Positions 26,237-34,940 are shown, numbered from the stretch's first letter. The stretch is 64,000 nucleotides of DNA from Saccharibacillus deserti (GCF_013618475.1 NZ_JABJVN010000010.1:62001-126000); one strand, 5' to 3'. Notes: generated from the letters alone by a model not told the origin. Translations and numbers: made by a program.

Positions 26237-27073
26237 TCAGCCGGGCGTATCCGCCGATTCTTCTTCGGCCGGCGCGGTTCCAAGCGTAACTCTCCCTGTC
26301 CAAATACGGCTGCTTCCTTCCGGGTCTCGGAATTCGAGACTTGCCGATCCCGCCTGTCCGGCTTCGGCTTCGCCGTACCGGTAGCCGATTCGCTGACCGT
26401 CTTCATCGATGAAAAACCCTTCCGTCTCGGCTTCGCCCGCGATCACCGCATCTTGGTAAGTCGCCGTTACGCGCTTCGTTTCGACTGCGGATTCGGCTGG
26501 AGGTGGGTCTGCCGGCACTTCTTGCGCAGACGCTCCCGACGGAAGAACCTCTTCCGCAGCGGCATCGGGTTCCCAGGTCAAACCGGCAAGCGAATAACCG
26601 GACGGCAGACGCTGCAGATCGAACCGGACGGTACGTTCGGTATCGTCGCGCGTCACCACGATTTCGATCCGGTCCGCAGCCGGTTCGTCATCCGCCGCAT
26701 TCGAAGCGGGCTCTGCCTGCTTCGAATCGGTCGATTCGCCGTTCTCTTCATCCGCCGCTTCTTCTGCGGACGAAGCGGCGGATGACTCTTCCGTCTTCGT
26801 ATCCGAGGCTTCGCCTTCCGGCGAAGCCTCGGGCTGTCCGGCGGACGACGCTTGCTGCTTGCTCTGCGCAGCGGTATCGGCCATTTCGTCCGCCTGCGGG
26901 CCGAACCGAATACAGCCTCCGAGCAGCAGGATGCAGCCCAGCATTACCGCTGCCGCGCCCCACTTGAGCAGCCGGGCTTCGCCTGGCCGCGGACGCGAAT
27001 CTTTTTGCTGCACATAAGGGAGAGCCGGCTTTGCTGCCGGATTCTCCGCTTGCTGCCGTTTCCGTTTATCCAT
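26237..27073 (-). CDS. Hypothetical membrane-anchored protein with acidic linker
   Basis: A 278-residue protein of unknown function. A basic cytoplasmic N-terminus of about 37 residues leads to one hydrophobic segment (WGAAAVMLGCILLLGGCIRF), which ends like a lipobox (LLGGC) but lies too far from the start for a normal lipoprotein signal. An Ala/Ser/Glu-rich linker (about 60-130) follows, then a beta-rich domain (IEIVVTRDDTERTVRFDLQR, SLEFRDPEGSSRIWTGRV). The start ATG at 27073 overlaps the end of the MocR gene by 8 bases and has AAAGGAAGGAAA, so translation is probably coupled. The last residues are acidic. Confidence 0.7.
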   Translation of the reverse strand: MDKRKRQQAENPAAKPALPYVQQKDSRPRPGEARLLKWGAAAVMLGCILLLGGCIRFGPQADEMADTAAQSKQQASSAGQPEASPEGEASDTKTEESSAASSAEEAADEENGESTDSKQAEPASNAADDEPAADRIEIVVTRDDTERTVRFDLQRLPSGYSLAGLTWEPDAAAEEVLPSGASAQEVPADPPPAESAVETKRVTATYQDAVIAGEAETEGFFIDEDGQRIGYRYGEAEAGQAGSASLEFRDPEGSSRIWTGRVTLGTAPAEEESADTPG

Positions 27074-28562
27074 GCGTATTTCCTTCCTTTCCCGGCAGCC
27101 GCCCGGCTGCGGCAGCTGCCGCGTGCTCTTGCACGACAAGCCCGATCGTCTTAAGCCCTTCCTCGATCCGGTCTTCCGGAACGCGGGAGAAGCCGATTCG
27201 CAGCGTATTCCGGCCTTTGCCGTCTGTAAAAAAGATATCTCCGGGCGTAAACACGACTCCGCGTATTCGGCAGTCCGCAAGCACCGCACGGGCATCCAAC
27301 CGGTCCTCCAATTCGACGAAGACATGCAACCCCCCTTCTCCGCTCATCCGTTTCATCGGAATGTAGTCCCGGCAGCCGCGAACCGCAAGTTCATACTTGC
27401 GCTTGTATTCGGTTCGCGCCCGTTTGAGATAACGCTCGAAGTTCCCGTTATGCAGGTATTGAAACAGAACGGCCTGATCGATCGTCGACGTATGAATGGT
27501 TCTGGCGCGTTTCAGACTTTCGAGATAGCCGATCAATCCGCGATCCGCCATGATCCATCCGACCCGGAGCCCGGGGAACAGAATTTTCGAGAAACTGCCG
27601 ATATAGGCGACCGAATTCCCGGTTCCGGCGCAGGCGATCAGGGGCGCGGCATGGGCACCGGAATAGCGCAGCTCTTCGTTGAAGCCGTCCTCCACGACCG
27701 GCACTTCGTGCTCGCCGAGCAGACGCAGCAGCTCCATCCGTTTCTCCGGCGAGGTAACGATTCCCGTCGGATTATGATAGGAGGGCGTCAGATAAGCCAG
27801 ATCGAAGCCTCCTTCGTCAAGCGTCCGACGCAGTTCGTCCATATTCAGGCCGTCCTGCTCCAGCGTAACCCCAACCGGTTCGAAACCGTGCAGTTTCATC
27901 ATTTTGATCGCCGTTTGATGGGTCGGGTTCTCGCACAGAATGCGTCCGCTGCGCCGCCGGATTGCCGTCAGCATTAGATCGAAGCCTTCCGTAAACCCGT
28001 TCGTAATCAGAATGTCTTTGTCTGCCGCCTCGACGCCTTTGCTGCGCATATAGTTCGTCAGATACTGTATCAGCGGCCGGTAGCCCTGGGCGTAGCCGTA
28101 ATTCAGCAGCACGTCGCCTTCAAGCGAGATCCGGTCGAGAAAAGCGCGTTTGAACCCGTTGACGTCGAACAGCTTCTCGTCCGGGGCAATACTGGTGAAC
28201 GCGATCATGCCTTTTTCCCATTTGATTCCGTGCTTCATCAGGTCGAGTTCTTCCGACAAAAAAGCCTGCGGACTGAGCCGGCTGTTCCAGTCGATCCTGC
28301 CCGGAGGTTCTTCCGAATGCAGCACGGCCCGGGAAACGAAATTCCCGCGCCCTTTGACCGCTTCGATCCAGCCGGTTCGCTCCAACGCTTCGTACGCGCT
28401 GATGACCGTCGTGCGGCTGACTCCCAGCAGTCCGGCCAATTCCCTCGTCGAAGGCAGCTTGTGGCGCAGAGGCATCAGCCCCTGCTCGATCAACGTCTCG
28501 ATATAGCCTTTCAACTGCATATAAGCGGGACTCTCGCTATCCGCTTTGAAATCGTTAAACAT
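27066..28562 (-). CDS. MocR/GabR-type PLP-dependent transcriptional regulator
   Basis: A 498-residue fusion of a GntR winged helix (residues about 10-78, KLPSTRELAGLLGVSRTTVI, GRGNFVSR) and an aminotransferase class I fold (about 110-480). The PLP lysine lies in GSFSKILFPGLRVGW, with TPSYHNPTG and EDGFNEELRY as cofactor contacts. Such regulators use PLP and an amine ligand as signal, as GabR and PdxR do. The start ATG at 28562 has AAGGAG. The small membrane protein overlaps its 3' end. The target genes are not obvious; no GABA or pyridoxal genes lie beside it. Confidence 0.93.
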   Translation of the reverse strand: MFNDFKADSESPAYMQLKGYIETLIEQGLMPLRHKLPSTRELAGLLGVSRTTVISAYEALERTGWIEAVKGRGNFVSRAVLHSEEPPGRIDWNSRLSPQAFLSEELDLMKHGIKWEKGMIAFTSIAPDEKLFDVNGFKRAFLDRISLEGDVLLNYGYAQGYRPLIQYLTNYMRSKGVEAADKDILITNGFTEGFDLMLTAIRRRSGRILCENPTHQTAIKMMKLHGFEPVGVTLEQDGLNMDELRRTLDEGGFDLAYLTPSYHNPTGIVTSPEKRMELLRLLGEHEVPVVEDGFNEELRYSGAHAAPLIACAGTGNSVAYIGSFSKILFPGLRVGWIMADRGLIGYLESLKRARTIHTSTIDQAVLFQYLHNGNFERYLKRARTEYKRKYELAVRGCRDYIPMKRMSGEGGLHVFVELEDRLDARAVLADCRIRGVVFTPGDIFFTDGKGRNTLRIGFSRVPEDRIEEGLKTIGLVVQEHAAAAAAGRLPGKEGNTHG

Positions 28563-28699
28563 ACGCTCAACTCCTTGCCTTCTATCATTCCACAGATGGC
28601 GCCCAAAGAAAAGAACCGCAAAACCCGGGGTTTGCGGCAGGAGTGGACGTTTACCTTTCCAGATCGCGATACAAGTTCAATGGTCTGATCCCGGCGAGG

Positions 28700-29236
28700 T
28701 CAGATTCTTGCGTCTTCGCCTGATCCCAGCCTCTTTTCCATAATCATGACATCGATCTCCCGGCCGTCCTGCATGCCCTGTTTCTCAAACGTGCCGACGA
28801 TCCGGTAGCCCGATTTGCGATATAAACGCTGTCCGGCTTCATTAAAAGGCAACGTGAACAAGACGATCTTGCGGAAATCCTGTCGTCGCGCCTGTTCTTC
28901 AAGAACCGACAGCAGCGGTGTGCCGACGCCGGTTCCCCGATGTTCACGCCCTACATAGATCGACAGATCGGCCACACCGTCGTATGCGCAGCGCTGCGAA
29001 TACGGATTGAGCGCCGCCCAGCCGACAATCTCCCCGCGCCGCTCGGCAGCGAGCGCCAGGTAACGTCCCTGATGGTTGCCGAACCAGTCCTCGATATAGG
29101 AAAAGGGTTTGGCTTCCGTCTCCAGCGTCGCGATCCGATCTTCGATGCCTTGATTGTAAATGTGCAGCACCGCCTCCAGATCTTCTTCCCGAACAGGGCG
29201 GATCGACAGCGAATGTTCAGTGTGCAGACTCTTCAT
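28700..29236 (-). CDS. arsN1: GNAT N-acetyltransferase, ArsN1-like (arsinothricin resistance)
   Basis: A 178-residue GNAT enzyme of the phosphinothricin/arsinothricin acetyltransferase group. The N-terminal signature IYNQGIEDRIATLETE, the acetyl-CoA loop VGREHRGTGVGTPLL, and the end motif EAGQRLYRKSGYRIVGTFEK are visible. It lies 13 bases after arsM, and acetyltransferases in this position (ArsN1) acetylate arsinothricin, the organoarsenical antibiotic, and often phosphinothricin. The start ATG at 29236 has AGGAGGGA. The exact substrate is inferred from the family signature and the arsM neighbour. Confidence 0.8.
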   Translation of the reverse strand: MKSLHTEHSLSIRPVREEDLEAVLHIYNQGIEDRIATLETEAKPFSYIEDWFGNHQGRYLALAAERRGEIVGWAALNPYSQRCAYDGVADLSIYVGREHRGTGVGTPLLSVLEEQARRQDFRKIVLFTLPFNEAGQRLYRKSGYRIVGTFEKQGMQDGREIDVMIMEKRLGSGEDARI

Positions 29237-29249
29237 CTGACTTCCCTCC

Positions 29250-30020
29250 TTAGGGCTTCACGGCTTGAATAACGGCGGAAACGATATAATCGTCGATCCG
29301 TTCGCCCGGAATCCAGTCCCGGATAAAGCTCTTCGATTCTTCTTTGGGCTGGATCAAGATCTCGGAAAATCCGCTGCGCTCCAGCTGGCCCTGCAGTTCC
29401 GTGATCGAGGAAGCACCCGAAATGCATCCGCTGTACAAGTCCTGCCTATCATTCTTGATCTCGGGCGGAAGTTCCGCTGTCGTCACGATATCCGAGATGG
29501 CCAACCGTCCCCCGCTTCGGAGCACCCGATAAGCCTCGTCGAACACCTGCTGCTTGTCGGGAGACAAGTTGATGACACAGTTCGAGATAATCACATCGAT
29601 CGTATCGTTGGCCACCGGCAGATGCTCGATCTCGCCCAACCGGAAATCAACGATATCATTCCGTGCTTTTTCCGCGTTATGACGGGCTTTGGAGATCATA
29701 TCCGGCGTCATGTCTACCCCGATGACCCGCCCCGCCGTGCCTACCTGTCCGGCCGCCAGGAAGCAGTCGAATCCGCCACCGCTGCCCAGATCGAGCACCG
29801 TCTCCCCAGGCTTCAACTCCGCAATAGCCTGCGGATTGCCGCATCCCAAACCGAGATTGGCCCCGCTCGGAGCCGATTGTAACTCCTCGGTCGAATATCC
29901 CATTTTCGCAGAGACTTGATCGACCCCGCAGCAAGATTCCGGCCGAACCGTCCGAAGCGCGATCTGCCGGTAACGCCCCCGTACATTTTGACGAATGGTA
30001 TCTTGATGGACTTCTGTCAT
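29250..30020 (-). CDS. arsM: Arsenite methyltransferase ArsM
   Basis: A 256-residue SAM-dependent methyltransferase that methylates arsenite to less toxic or volatile forms. SAM motif I is VLDLGSGGGFDCFLAA, motif II SGGRLAISDIV. The conserved arsenic-binding cysteines are seen at C60 (GLGCGNP), C148 (SNCVINLSPDK) and C199 (YSGCISGASS), with an extra CC pair at 30-31. The start ATG at 30020 has AGGAGTG. It is 44 bases after a MarR-type regulator gene and just before arsN1, forming a three-gene unit separate from the arsRBC operon. Confidence 0.95.
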   Translation of the reverse strand: MTEVHQDTIRQNVRGRYRQIALRTVRPESCCGVDQVSAKMGYSTEELQSAPSGANLGLGCGNPQAIAELKPGETVLDLGSGGGFDCFLAAGQVGTAGRVIGVDMTPDMISKARHNAEKARNDIVDFRLGEIEHLPVANDTIDVIISNCVINLSPDKQQVFDEAYRVLRSGGRLAISDIVTTAELPPEIKNDRQDLYSGCISGASSITELQGQLERSGFSEILIQPKEESKSFIRDWIPGERIDDYIVSAVIQAVKP

Positions 30021-30064
30021 GATTGAACACTCCTTTAAGAGGATTAATGATTCAAAAAGTTGTA

Positions 30065-30532
30065 TTAATCAAGTTTAATCTTTGGTTCCGCAACGGGATG
30101 ACAACAGCGATCGGACTTGGCCATGGCTTCGTTGAACAGATGGATCGAGGACATGACGGTCTCTTGCTCGAATGGAGTCAGATACGACAATACTTCCTCC
30201 AGATAGCTGTTCATTTGCTCGTCGATCGTACGGGCAACCTGTTGGCCTTCATCGGTCAACGACAACATGGATACCCGCCGATCGCGGGCATCCGGTGACT
30301 TTTCGATTAGCCCCATTTTGATCAAGGTCTGAATCTGCCTGCTAAACGTCGTAATATCCGTGCCGAGCGTATCCGCGACTTGCTGCATCGAAGGAGAGTT
30401 ATGGCCGTCTATTTCGTATAAAATATGACTTTGCGCTGCCGATAGATCATGACCGCCCACGCTGCAGCATACCTTGTTCAACAATCCGAAGCGTCGCGTC
30501 ATAATCTGGAACGGTTCTCTTTTGTTACCCAT
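30065..30532 (-). CDS. MarR-family regulator with paired cysteines
   Basis: A 155-residue winged-helix regulator. The DNA-binding part has SAAQSHILYEIDG, MQQVADTLGTDITTFSRQIQ, and the wing DARDRRVSMLSLTDEG. Two Cys pairs stand out: C22-C23 (NKVCCSVGG) and C143-C144 with H145 (DRCCHP). In an arsM context these could bind As(III) and release DNA; this is inference. The start is ATG at 30532 with AGAGGTGAG; the open frame extends further but without a site. The promoter has a TTGCA-N3-TGCAA palindrome on its -35, so the protein probably represses its own arsM operon. Confidence 0.88.
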   Translation of the reverse strand: MGNKREPFQIMTRRFGLLNKVCCSVGGHDLSAAQSHILYEIDGHNSPSMQQVADTLGTDITTFSRQIQTLIKMGLIEKSPDARDRRVSMLSLTDEGQQVARTIDEQMNSYLEEVLSYLTPFEQETVMSSIHLFNEAMAKSDRCCHPVAEPKIKLD

Positions 30533-30550
30533 GCTTCTCACCTCTATTTC

Positions 30551-30580
30551 AGTATAGTTTTTTATTTGCACTTTGCAAGT
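30551..30580 (-). promoter_or_regulatory. Promoter and palindromic operator of marR-arsM-arsN1
   Basis: Minus strand TTGCAA (30578-30573), 16-base spacer, TATACT (30556-30551). The -35 overlaps a palindrome ATTTGCA-CTT-TGCAAGT (30564-30580), with one mismatch between its arms, a likely MarR binding site. Confidence 0.75.
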
Positions 30581-30616
30581 TATATTTGAGAGATAATTTA
30601 TGTCGATCCAAAAAAA

Positions 30617-30653
30617 TAGATAATCGCTCTTCATCATGAAGAGCGATTATCTA
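30617..30653 (-). terminator. Terminator of the arsRBC-phosphatase operon
   Basis: An 18-base perfect stem (TAGATAATCGCTCTTCAT and its complement) with a one-base centre, followed on the minus strand by TTTTTT. It stops the ars operon before the marR promoter. Confidence 0.9.
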
Positions 30654-30698
30654 TAAAGCTTGCTTGAATGAATGGATACGTAATGCTGTAATCTCAAA

Positions 30699-31142
30699 TC
30701 AGGCGTTCGGAAAAATACACTCAAGCGCTTCGCGCTGCGTGTCTTTGATGGAGATAACCGGACGAATATCTTTGGCCATCCGCTCGGCTTCGGCCAGCGT
30801 ACTCGCTTTGCCCACAGCAAGCAGCGTTCCGATCGCAACGGCTCCTGTACGTCCTTTGCCGCCGCCGCAGTGGAACCCGATCTTTTTGCCCTGCTGGCTG
30901 CTGGCTACAACCTGATCGATCGCCTGTTTGAACACGTCTTCCTGCGTCGTACGTGCATGATCATCGAGTGCAATCCGAATCCATTCCACTTGACGGTCGG
31001 GGCTCTGATAGGCAATCTCTGTCGCTTCTTCGCGCAGATCGACAATGACCTCGCAATGCTCCTCGGTAATCATCTGCTCTACATCGGCTGCACCGCCCAT
31101 GTAAATATTCGGTGCGATCAGCTGGTGATACGATTTTGTCAT
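30699..31142 (-). CDS. Dual-specificity protein phosphatase family protein
   Basis: A 147-residue phosphatase of the dual-specificity/tyrosine type. The P-loop HCGGGKGRTG gives catalytic C92 and R98 (CX5R), and the general acid is probably in IALDDHA (D60/D61). No signal peptide. It starts 18 bases after arsC, has AGAAGGGAG, and ends the ars operon before the terminator. Related proteins are often found in arsenic operons of this bacterial group, but their target is not established. It could act on phospho-compounds affected by arsenate; that is only an inference. Confidence 0.85.
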   Translation of the reverse strand: MTKSYHQLIAPNIYMGGAADVEQMITEEHCEVIVDLREEATEIAYQSPDRQVEWIRIALDDHARTTQEDVFKQAIDQVVASSQQGKKIGFHCGGGKGRTGAVAIGTLLAVGKASTLAEAERMAKDIRPVISIKDTQREALECIFPNA

Positions 31143-31160
31143 AACGAACTCCCTTCTCGG

Positions 31161-31580
31161 TTAGTTTCCGGTTTCCGCAAAAGTCTTAATCCGCTCGCCG
31201 ATTTGGTCGCGGACCCGTTGGAACACGGCCCATTTTTCTTCATCCGTTCCCTGAGCTTTGGCCGGATCGTCGAAACCCCAATGTTCGCGGCGGATATGCG
31301 GCGGCGTAATCGGGCATTTGTCCGCGGCATCTCCGCACAGCGTGACGATAAAGTCGGCGTTGTTCAAGATCCCGGGATCGATAATGTCGGAAGTCTGACG
31401 GGAAATATCGAGTCCCACTTCGTTCATCGCTTTGACCGCGTTCGGATTCAGGCCGTGGGCTTCGATGCCCGCACTGAGCACGTTCCATTCTTCGCCCAGA
31501 ATTTTTTTGCCCCAAGCTTCCGCCATCTGGCTTCTGCAGGAATTGCCGGTACAGAGAAAATACAGTGTTTTTTTAGCCAT
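31161..31580 (-). CDS. arsC: Arsenate reductase ArsC, thioredoxin-coupled
   Basis: A 139-residue arsenate reductase of the low-molecular-weight tyrosine phosphatase fold. The three redox cysteines are present: C10 in [16 protein letters not shown] (with the CX5R loop to R16), C82 and C89 in [11 protein letters not shown]. It turns arsenate into arsenite, with thioredoxin as electron source. The start is ATG at 31580 after GGAGCGA; an in-frame extension to 31643 overlaps arsB and lacks a site. It is 44 bases after arsB in the operon. Confidence 0.96.
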   Translation of the reverse strand: MAKKTLYFLCTGNSCRSQMAEAWGKKILGEEWNVLSAGIEAHGLNPNAVKAMNEVGLDISRQTSDIIDPGILNNADFIVTLCGDAADKCPITPPHIRREHWGFDDPAKAQGTDEEKWAVFQRVRDQIGERIKTFAETGN

Positions 31581-31624
31581 GATTAAAATCGCTCCTTGGT
31601 TCGGTTTAAACCGGATTTGAGTGG

Positions 31625-32920
31625 TTACACGACCAGCAGCCACAGATACAGACCGACCAGCGTGATAAACAGTGTGGGAATCGTCAGAATAAGTCCCGTT
31701 TTAAAATAGACGCCCCACGGAATCTTGATGCCTTTGGTACTCAGTACGTGCAGCCACAGCAAGGTGGCAAGCGATCCGATCGGCGTAATCTTCGGACCCA
31801 GATCGGAGCCGATGACATTGGCATAGACCAAGGCTTCGCGGACATTCTCCGATGTCGTCGTGGCGTCGATCGCCAGCGCGTCGATTAGCACGGTCGGCAT
31901 GTTATTCATGATCGAGGACAATACGGCGGCCAGGAAGCCCATTCCGATTGTCGCGATAAAGAGCCCTTGATCGGCCATGTACTGAATCGCGACAGCCAGT
32001 GCATCTGTCAAGCCTGCGTTGCGCAGTCCGTAGACGACCACGTACATGCCGATCGAGAAGAAGACGATCGACCACGGCGCGCCTTTGACCACCTGCGGAA
32101 TCGGAACTACCGGACTTTTGGCTGCCAGCAGCAGGAAGAAGATCGCGATCACCCCGGCTACGACAGAGACCGGAATTCCGAAAAATTCGCATACGAAGTA
32201 GCCGATCAGCAGCAGCGCGAGTACCAGCCACGACCATTTGAACATCCGGGAATCCCGAATCGCTTCACTTGGAGCTTTGAGCTGCGAAGCTTCGAACGTT
32301 TGGGGAATGCTTTTACGGAAAAACAGATACAAGACGAGAATACTGGCCGCCAGGGCGAACAAGTTCGGCACGATCATATGCTTGGCATACTCCATAAACG
32401 TGATGCCGAAGTAATCGGCCGATACGATATTGACCAGGTTGCTGACGACGAGCGGGAGCGAGGTCGTATCGGCGATAAATCCGCTGGCTATAATGAACGG
32501 AAAGATCTTCTTCTCGTCCAGATTCAGTGCCCGGACCATAGCCAGTACGATCGGAGTCAGGATCAAGGCCGCACCGTCGTTCGCGAAGAATGCGGCAACG
32601 AGCGCCCCCAATACGCTGATATAGACGAACATTCGGATGCCGCTGCCGCCTGCGGCACGCGCCATGTGCAGCGCCGCCCACTCGAAGAATCCGATACGAT
32701 CCAGAATCAGCGAGATCAGAATGATCGCTACGAAGGCAAGCGTCGCATTCCAGACGATCTGGGTGACGTCCCGCACATCCTGGACATCAACGACGCCCAG
32801 CAGCAGCGCCGCAAGCGCTCCGCCGCAGGCCGGCCAACCAATCGACAACCCCTTGGGCTGCCAGATGACCAGAATCAAAGTAACCAGAAATATCAAAATA
32901 GCCGCAGTAATCAAAAACAA
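31625..32920 (-). CDS. arsB: Arsenite efflux transporter ArsB
   Basis: A 431-residue membrane protein of the ArsB/ion-transporter family with about twelve helices. Family parts are [56 protein letters not shown], and [20 protein letters not shown]. It exports arsenite made by ArsC. The start is TTG at 32920 with GGAGGGG upstream, 15 bases after arsR. Length matches ArsB; it is not the Acr3 type. Confidence 0.95.
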   Translation of the reverse strand: MFLITAAILIFLVTLILVIWQPKGLSIGWPACGGALAALLLGVVDVQDVRDVTQIVWNATLAFVAIILISLILDRIGFFEWAALHMARAAGGSGIRMFVYISVLGALVAAFFANDGAALILTPIVLAMVRALNLDEKKIFPFIIASGFIADTTSLPLVVSNLVNIVSADYFGITFMEYAKHMIVPNLFALAASILVLYLFFRKSIPQTFEASQLKAPSEAIRDSRMFKWSWLVLALLLIGYFVCEFFGIPVSVVAGVIAIFFLLLAAKSPVVPIPQVVKGAPWSIVFFSIGMYVVVYGLRNAGLTDALAVAIQYMADQGLFIATIGMGFLAAVLSSIMNNMPTVLIDALAIDATTTSENVREALVYANVIGSDLGPKITPIGSLATLLWLHVLSTKGIKIPWGVYFKTGLILTIPTLFITLVGLYLWLLVV

Positions 32921-32935
32921 ATAAATTCCCCTCCG

Positions 32936-33289
32936 TCATCCGCAAGAAATACGCAGTCCTTTTTTCTCCAACTCTTCGATCCGGTACAACTGCGAAGGCA
33001 GGCGCGCAATCAGACTTTGGAGCAGTTCGTACTGGCCGCTCCCGCGATTGGCGGAATAGAAGATCCACTGTCCTCTGCGGTTTTCTCTCAGAAATCCGGC
33101 ATCTTTTAGCTTTCTGAGATGTTGGCTGACAGCCGGCTGACTTGTATTGAAGATGCCGACCAACTCGCATACGCAGCACTCCTGCTCGTCGAGCAGCTTC
33201 ATAATCGTCAGACGGGTCTTGTCCCCGAGCAGCTTCAGCGTCTGGGAGACCGTGTCCAAACTTTCTTCGTCGTTCACGGTGTGGGTCAT
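32936..33289 (-). CDS. arsR: ArsR-family arsenite-responsive repressor
   Basis: A 117-residue winged-helix repressor. The metalloid-binding helix reads DEQECCVCELVG with C38, C39 and C41, corresponding to the ELCVCDL box of ArsR. The recognition helix is TSQPAVSQHLRKLKDAG. Arsenite binding should release it from the palindrome over its promoter. The ATG at 33289 is 8 bases after AAGGAG and is preferred over a GTG three codons earlier. It is the first gene of arsR-arsB-arsC-phosphatase. Confidence 0.95.
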   Translation of the reverse strand: MTHTVNDEESLDTVSQTLKLLGDKTRLTIMKLLDEQECCVCELVGIFNTSQPAVSQHLRKLKDAGFLRENRRGQWIFYSANRGSGQYELLQSLIARLPSQLYRIEELEKKGLRISCG

Positions 33290-33323
33290 TCCTTTCACTC
33301 CTTCCGTTCCTGAATTCGAACTT

Positions 33324-33352
33324 ATTATATAAGTATATAATTATATGCGCAA
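33324..33352 (-). promoter_or_regulatory. Promoter and ArsR operator
   Basis: Minus strand TTGCGC (33352-33347), 17-base spacer, TATAAT (33329-33324). The -10 lies in a perfect palindrome ATTATATA-AG-TATATAAT (33324-33341), the likely ArsR site, so bound repressor blocks polymerase. Confidence 0.85.
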
Positions 33353-33387
33353 GTACAAATTAGCGGACTCTCCCCTGCTCGATGTCA

Positions 33388-33416
33388 TTGACAGTCTCTT
33401 GTGCCCGCCTTAAAAT
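33388..33416 (+). promoter_or_regulatory. Promoter of the fluoride riboswitch transcript
   Basis: TTGACA (33388-33393), 17-base spacer, TAAAAT (33411-33416). Transcription would start about 8 bases later, just before the riboswitch. Confidence 0.85.
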
Positions 33417-33431
33417 AACAAAGACCAAAAC

Positions 33432-33519
33432 GGGCGATGGAGTTCGCCGTAACCGCCGAAAGGCTGATGACTCCTACCAGCGGGTTTTCCTTTTTCCCTG
33501 GTAGGAGTCTATTTATTTT
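33432..33519 (+). ncRNA. Fluoride (crcB) riboswitch with terminator platform
   Basis: The aptamer at 33432-33477 carries the conserved crcB motif: GGGCGATGGAGTTCGCC, then AACCGCC, then AAAGGCTGATGACTCCTAC. The 3' part GACTCCTACCAG (33469-33480) can instead pair with CTGGTAGGAGTC (33498-33509), followed by a T-rich tail, a terminator hairpin. Fluoride binding should stabilise the aptamer, prevent the terminator and switch on the CLC-F gene 35 bases downstream. The platform type is read from the sequence; the switch direction follows the known class. Confidence 0.95.
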
Positions 33520-33554
33520 CGGCCGTATCCGATAACAGGAAGGACAGAATAAGC

Positions 33555-34925
33555 ATGAATCGCTTCAACAAATTTCCGGGAATTCCCGCTTTCGGCCGAT
33601 CCGGTTTCGCTTCGAGCCTGGGGGAACTATTGAAATGGATCGTTCTGGGCGGAGTCGTCGGGATTCTGGCAGGCAGCGCTTCGGCTCTGTTCCTGAACAG
33701 TCTGGCTTACGTCACCGGTCTGCGGCTCGATCATCCTTGGCTGCTGTTTCTGCTGCCACTGGGCGGTGCCCTGATCAGCTGGCTGTACCTGAAATACGGG
33801 AAAACGAGCGGCCGGGGCAACAACCTGATTCTGGAACAGATTCATGGGACCGAACCTGCTCCTATTCCGCTGCGCATGGCTCCGCTTGTCTTATTCGGGA
33901 CCCTGACTTCCCACCTGTTCGGAGCGTCCGTCGGCCGGGAAGGAACGGCGGTGCAGATGGGCGGAAGTCTGGCGGATGCTTTCGGCAGACTGATCCGGAT
34001 CGCCCCGGCCGACCGCAAAATCCTGCTGATCTGCGGGATCAGCGGCGGATTCGGATCGATCTTCGGTACTCCGCTGGCCGGGACGCTTTTTGGACTGGAA
34101 GTGCTGGCCATCGGTCTTGTGCGTTATGAAGCGCTTATTCCCGCCTTCGTCGCAAGTTTTGCCGGGAATCTGGTGACTTCTTCTTTCTGGGGAGTTACGC
34201 ATGCGCATTATGCTATGGTCAGCGTTCCCGCTTTGTCGGCAGCCGTTGTATTGAAAGTCGTAGTGGCCTCGATTCTGTTCGGACTAATGGGTATGGCATT
34301 CAGCGAAACGACCCATGCGTTCAAGAGGCTGTATACCCGGCTGTTCAAAAACCCGGTCTTCCGAAGCGCAGTAGGCGGGCTTGTTGTAATCGCGCTCGTC
34401 TACCTGCTCGGAACACGGGAATATCTGGGATTGGGATTGCCATTGATCGAAGCTTCCCTTAATGGCGATGTGTCCCCGTTTGCTTTTGTCGGCAAATTCC
34501 TGTTCACCACTTTGAGCCTGGGAGCCGGCTTCCAGGGCGGCGAAGTGACTCCCTTGTTCGCCATCGGAGCGACACTGGGCCATTCGCTGGCGGCAGTGCT
34601 TCAGGTCCACGCACCCTTTCTTGCCGCTCTGGGCTTTATCGCCGTATTCTGCGGAGCCACCCATACGCCGATCGCCTGCTTCCTGATGGGCATCGAATTG
34701 TTTGGTGCGGACGCAGCTGTATATCTGTTTATCGCCTGCCTGATCAGCTGCGGTTTCTCCGGGCATAGCGGCATTTATCCTTCGCAGCGGATCGGCGTAT
34801 CCAAGTATCGGGGGCGGGTCTTCCCGGAGGGCACAACGTTGGAATCCGCAAAAACGATACAAAAAAAAGACCGCCCGGAGGCAGCCGTGCCACTCGATCT
34901 TCCGACGAAGTCGGACGACGATTGA
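33555..34925 (+). CDS. CLC-F fluoride/proton antiporter
   Basis: A 456-residue CLC-family membrane transporter. Fluoride-type features are GASVGREGTAVQMGGSLADA (GREGT in place of the GREGP of chloride CLCs), GGFGSIFGTPLAGTLFGLE, and GAGFQGGEVTPLFAIGATLG. About ten membrane segments are visible, with a short basic and acidic C-terminal tail. It should expel fluoride to protect the cell, and the upstream fluoride riboswitch supports this strongly. The start ATG at 33555 has AGGAAGGA. Monocistronic. Confidence 0.94.
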   Translation: MNRFNKFPGIPAFGRSGFASSLGELLKWIVLGGVVGILAGSASALFLNSLAYVTGLRLDHPWLLFLLPLGGALISWLYLKYGKTSGRGNNLILEQIHGTEPAPIPLRMAPLVLFGTLTSHLFGASVGREGTAVQMGGSLADAFGRLIRIAPADRKILLICGISGGFGSIFGTPLAGTLFGLEVLAIGLVRYEALIPAFVASFAGNLVTSSFWGVTHAHYAMVSVPALSAAVVLKVVVASILFGLMGMAFSETTHAFKRLYTRLFKNPVFRSAVGGLVVIALVYLLGTREYLGLGLPLIEASLNGDVSPFAFVGKFLFTTLSLGAGFQGGEVTPLFAIGATLGHSLAAVLQVHAPFLAALGFIAVFCGATHTPIACFLMGIELFGADAAVYLFIACLISCGFSGHSGIYPSQRIGVSKYRGRVFPEGTTLESAKTIQKKDRPEAAVPLDLPTKSDDD

Positions 34926-34940
34926 GGGGTAGGTTTCTGC

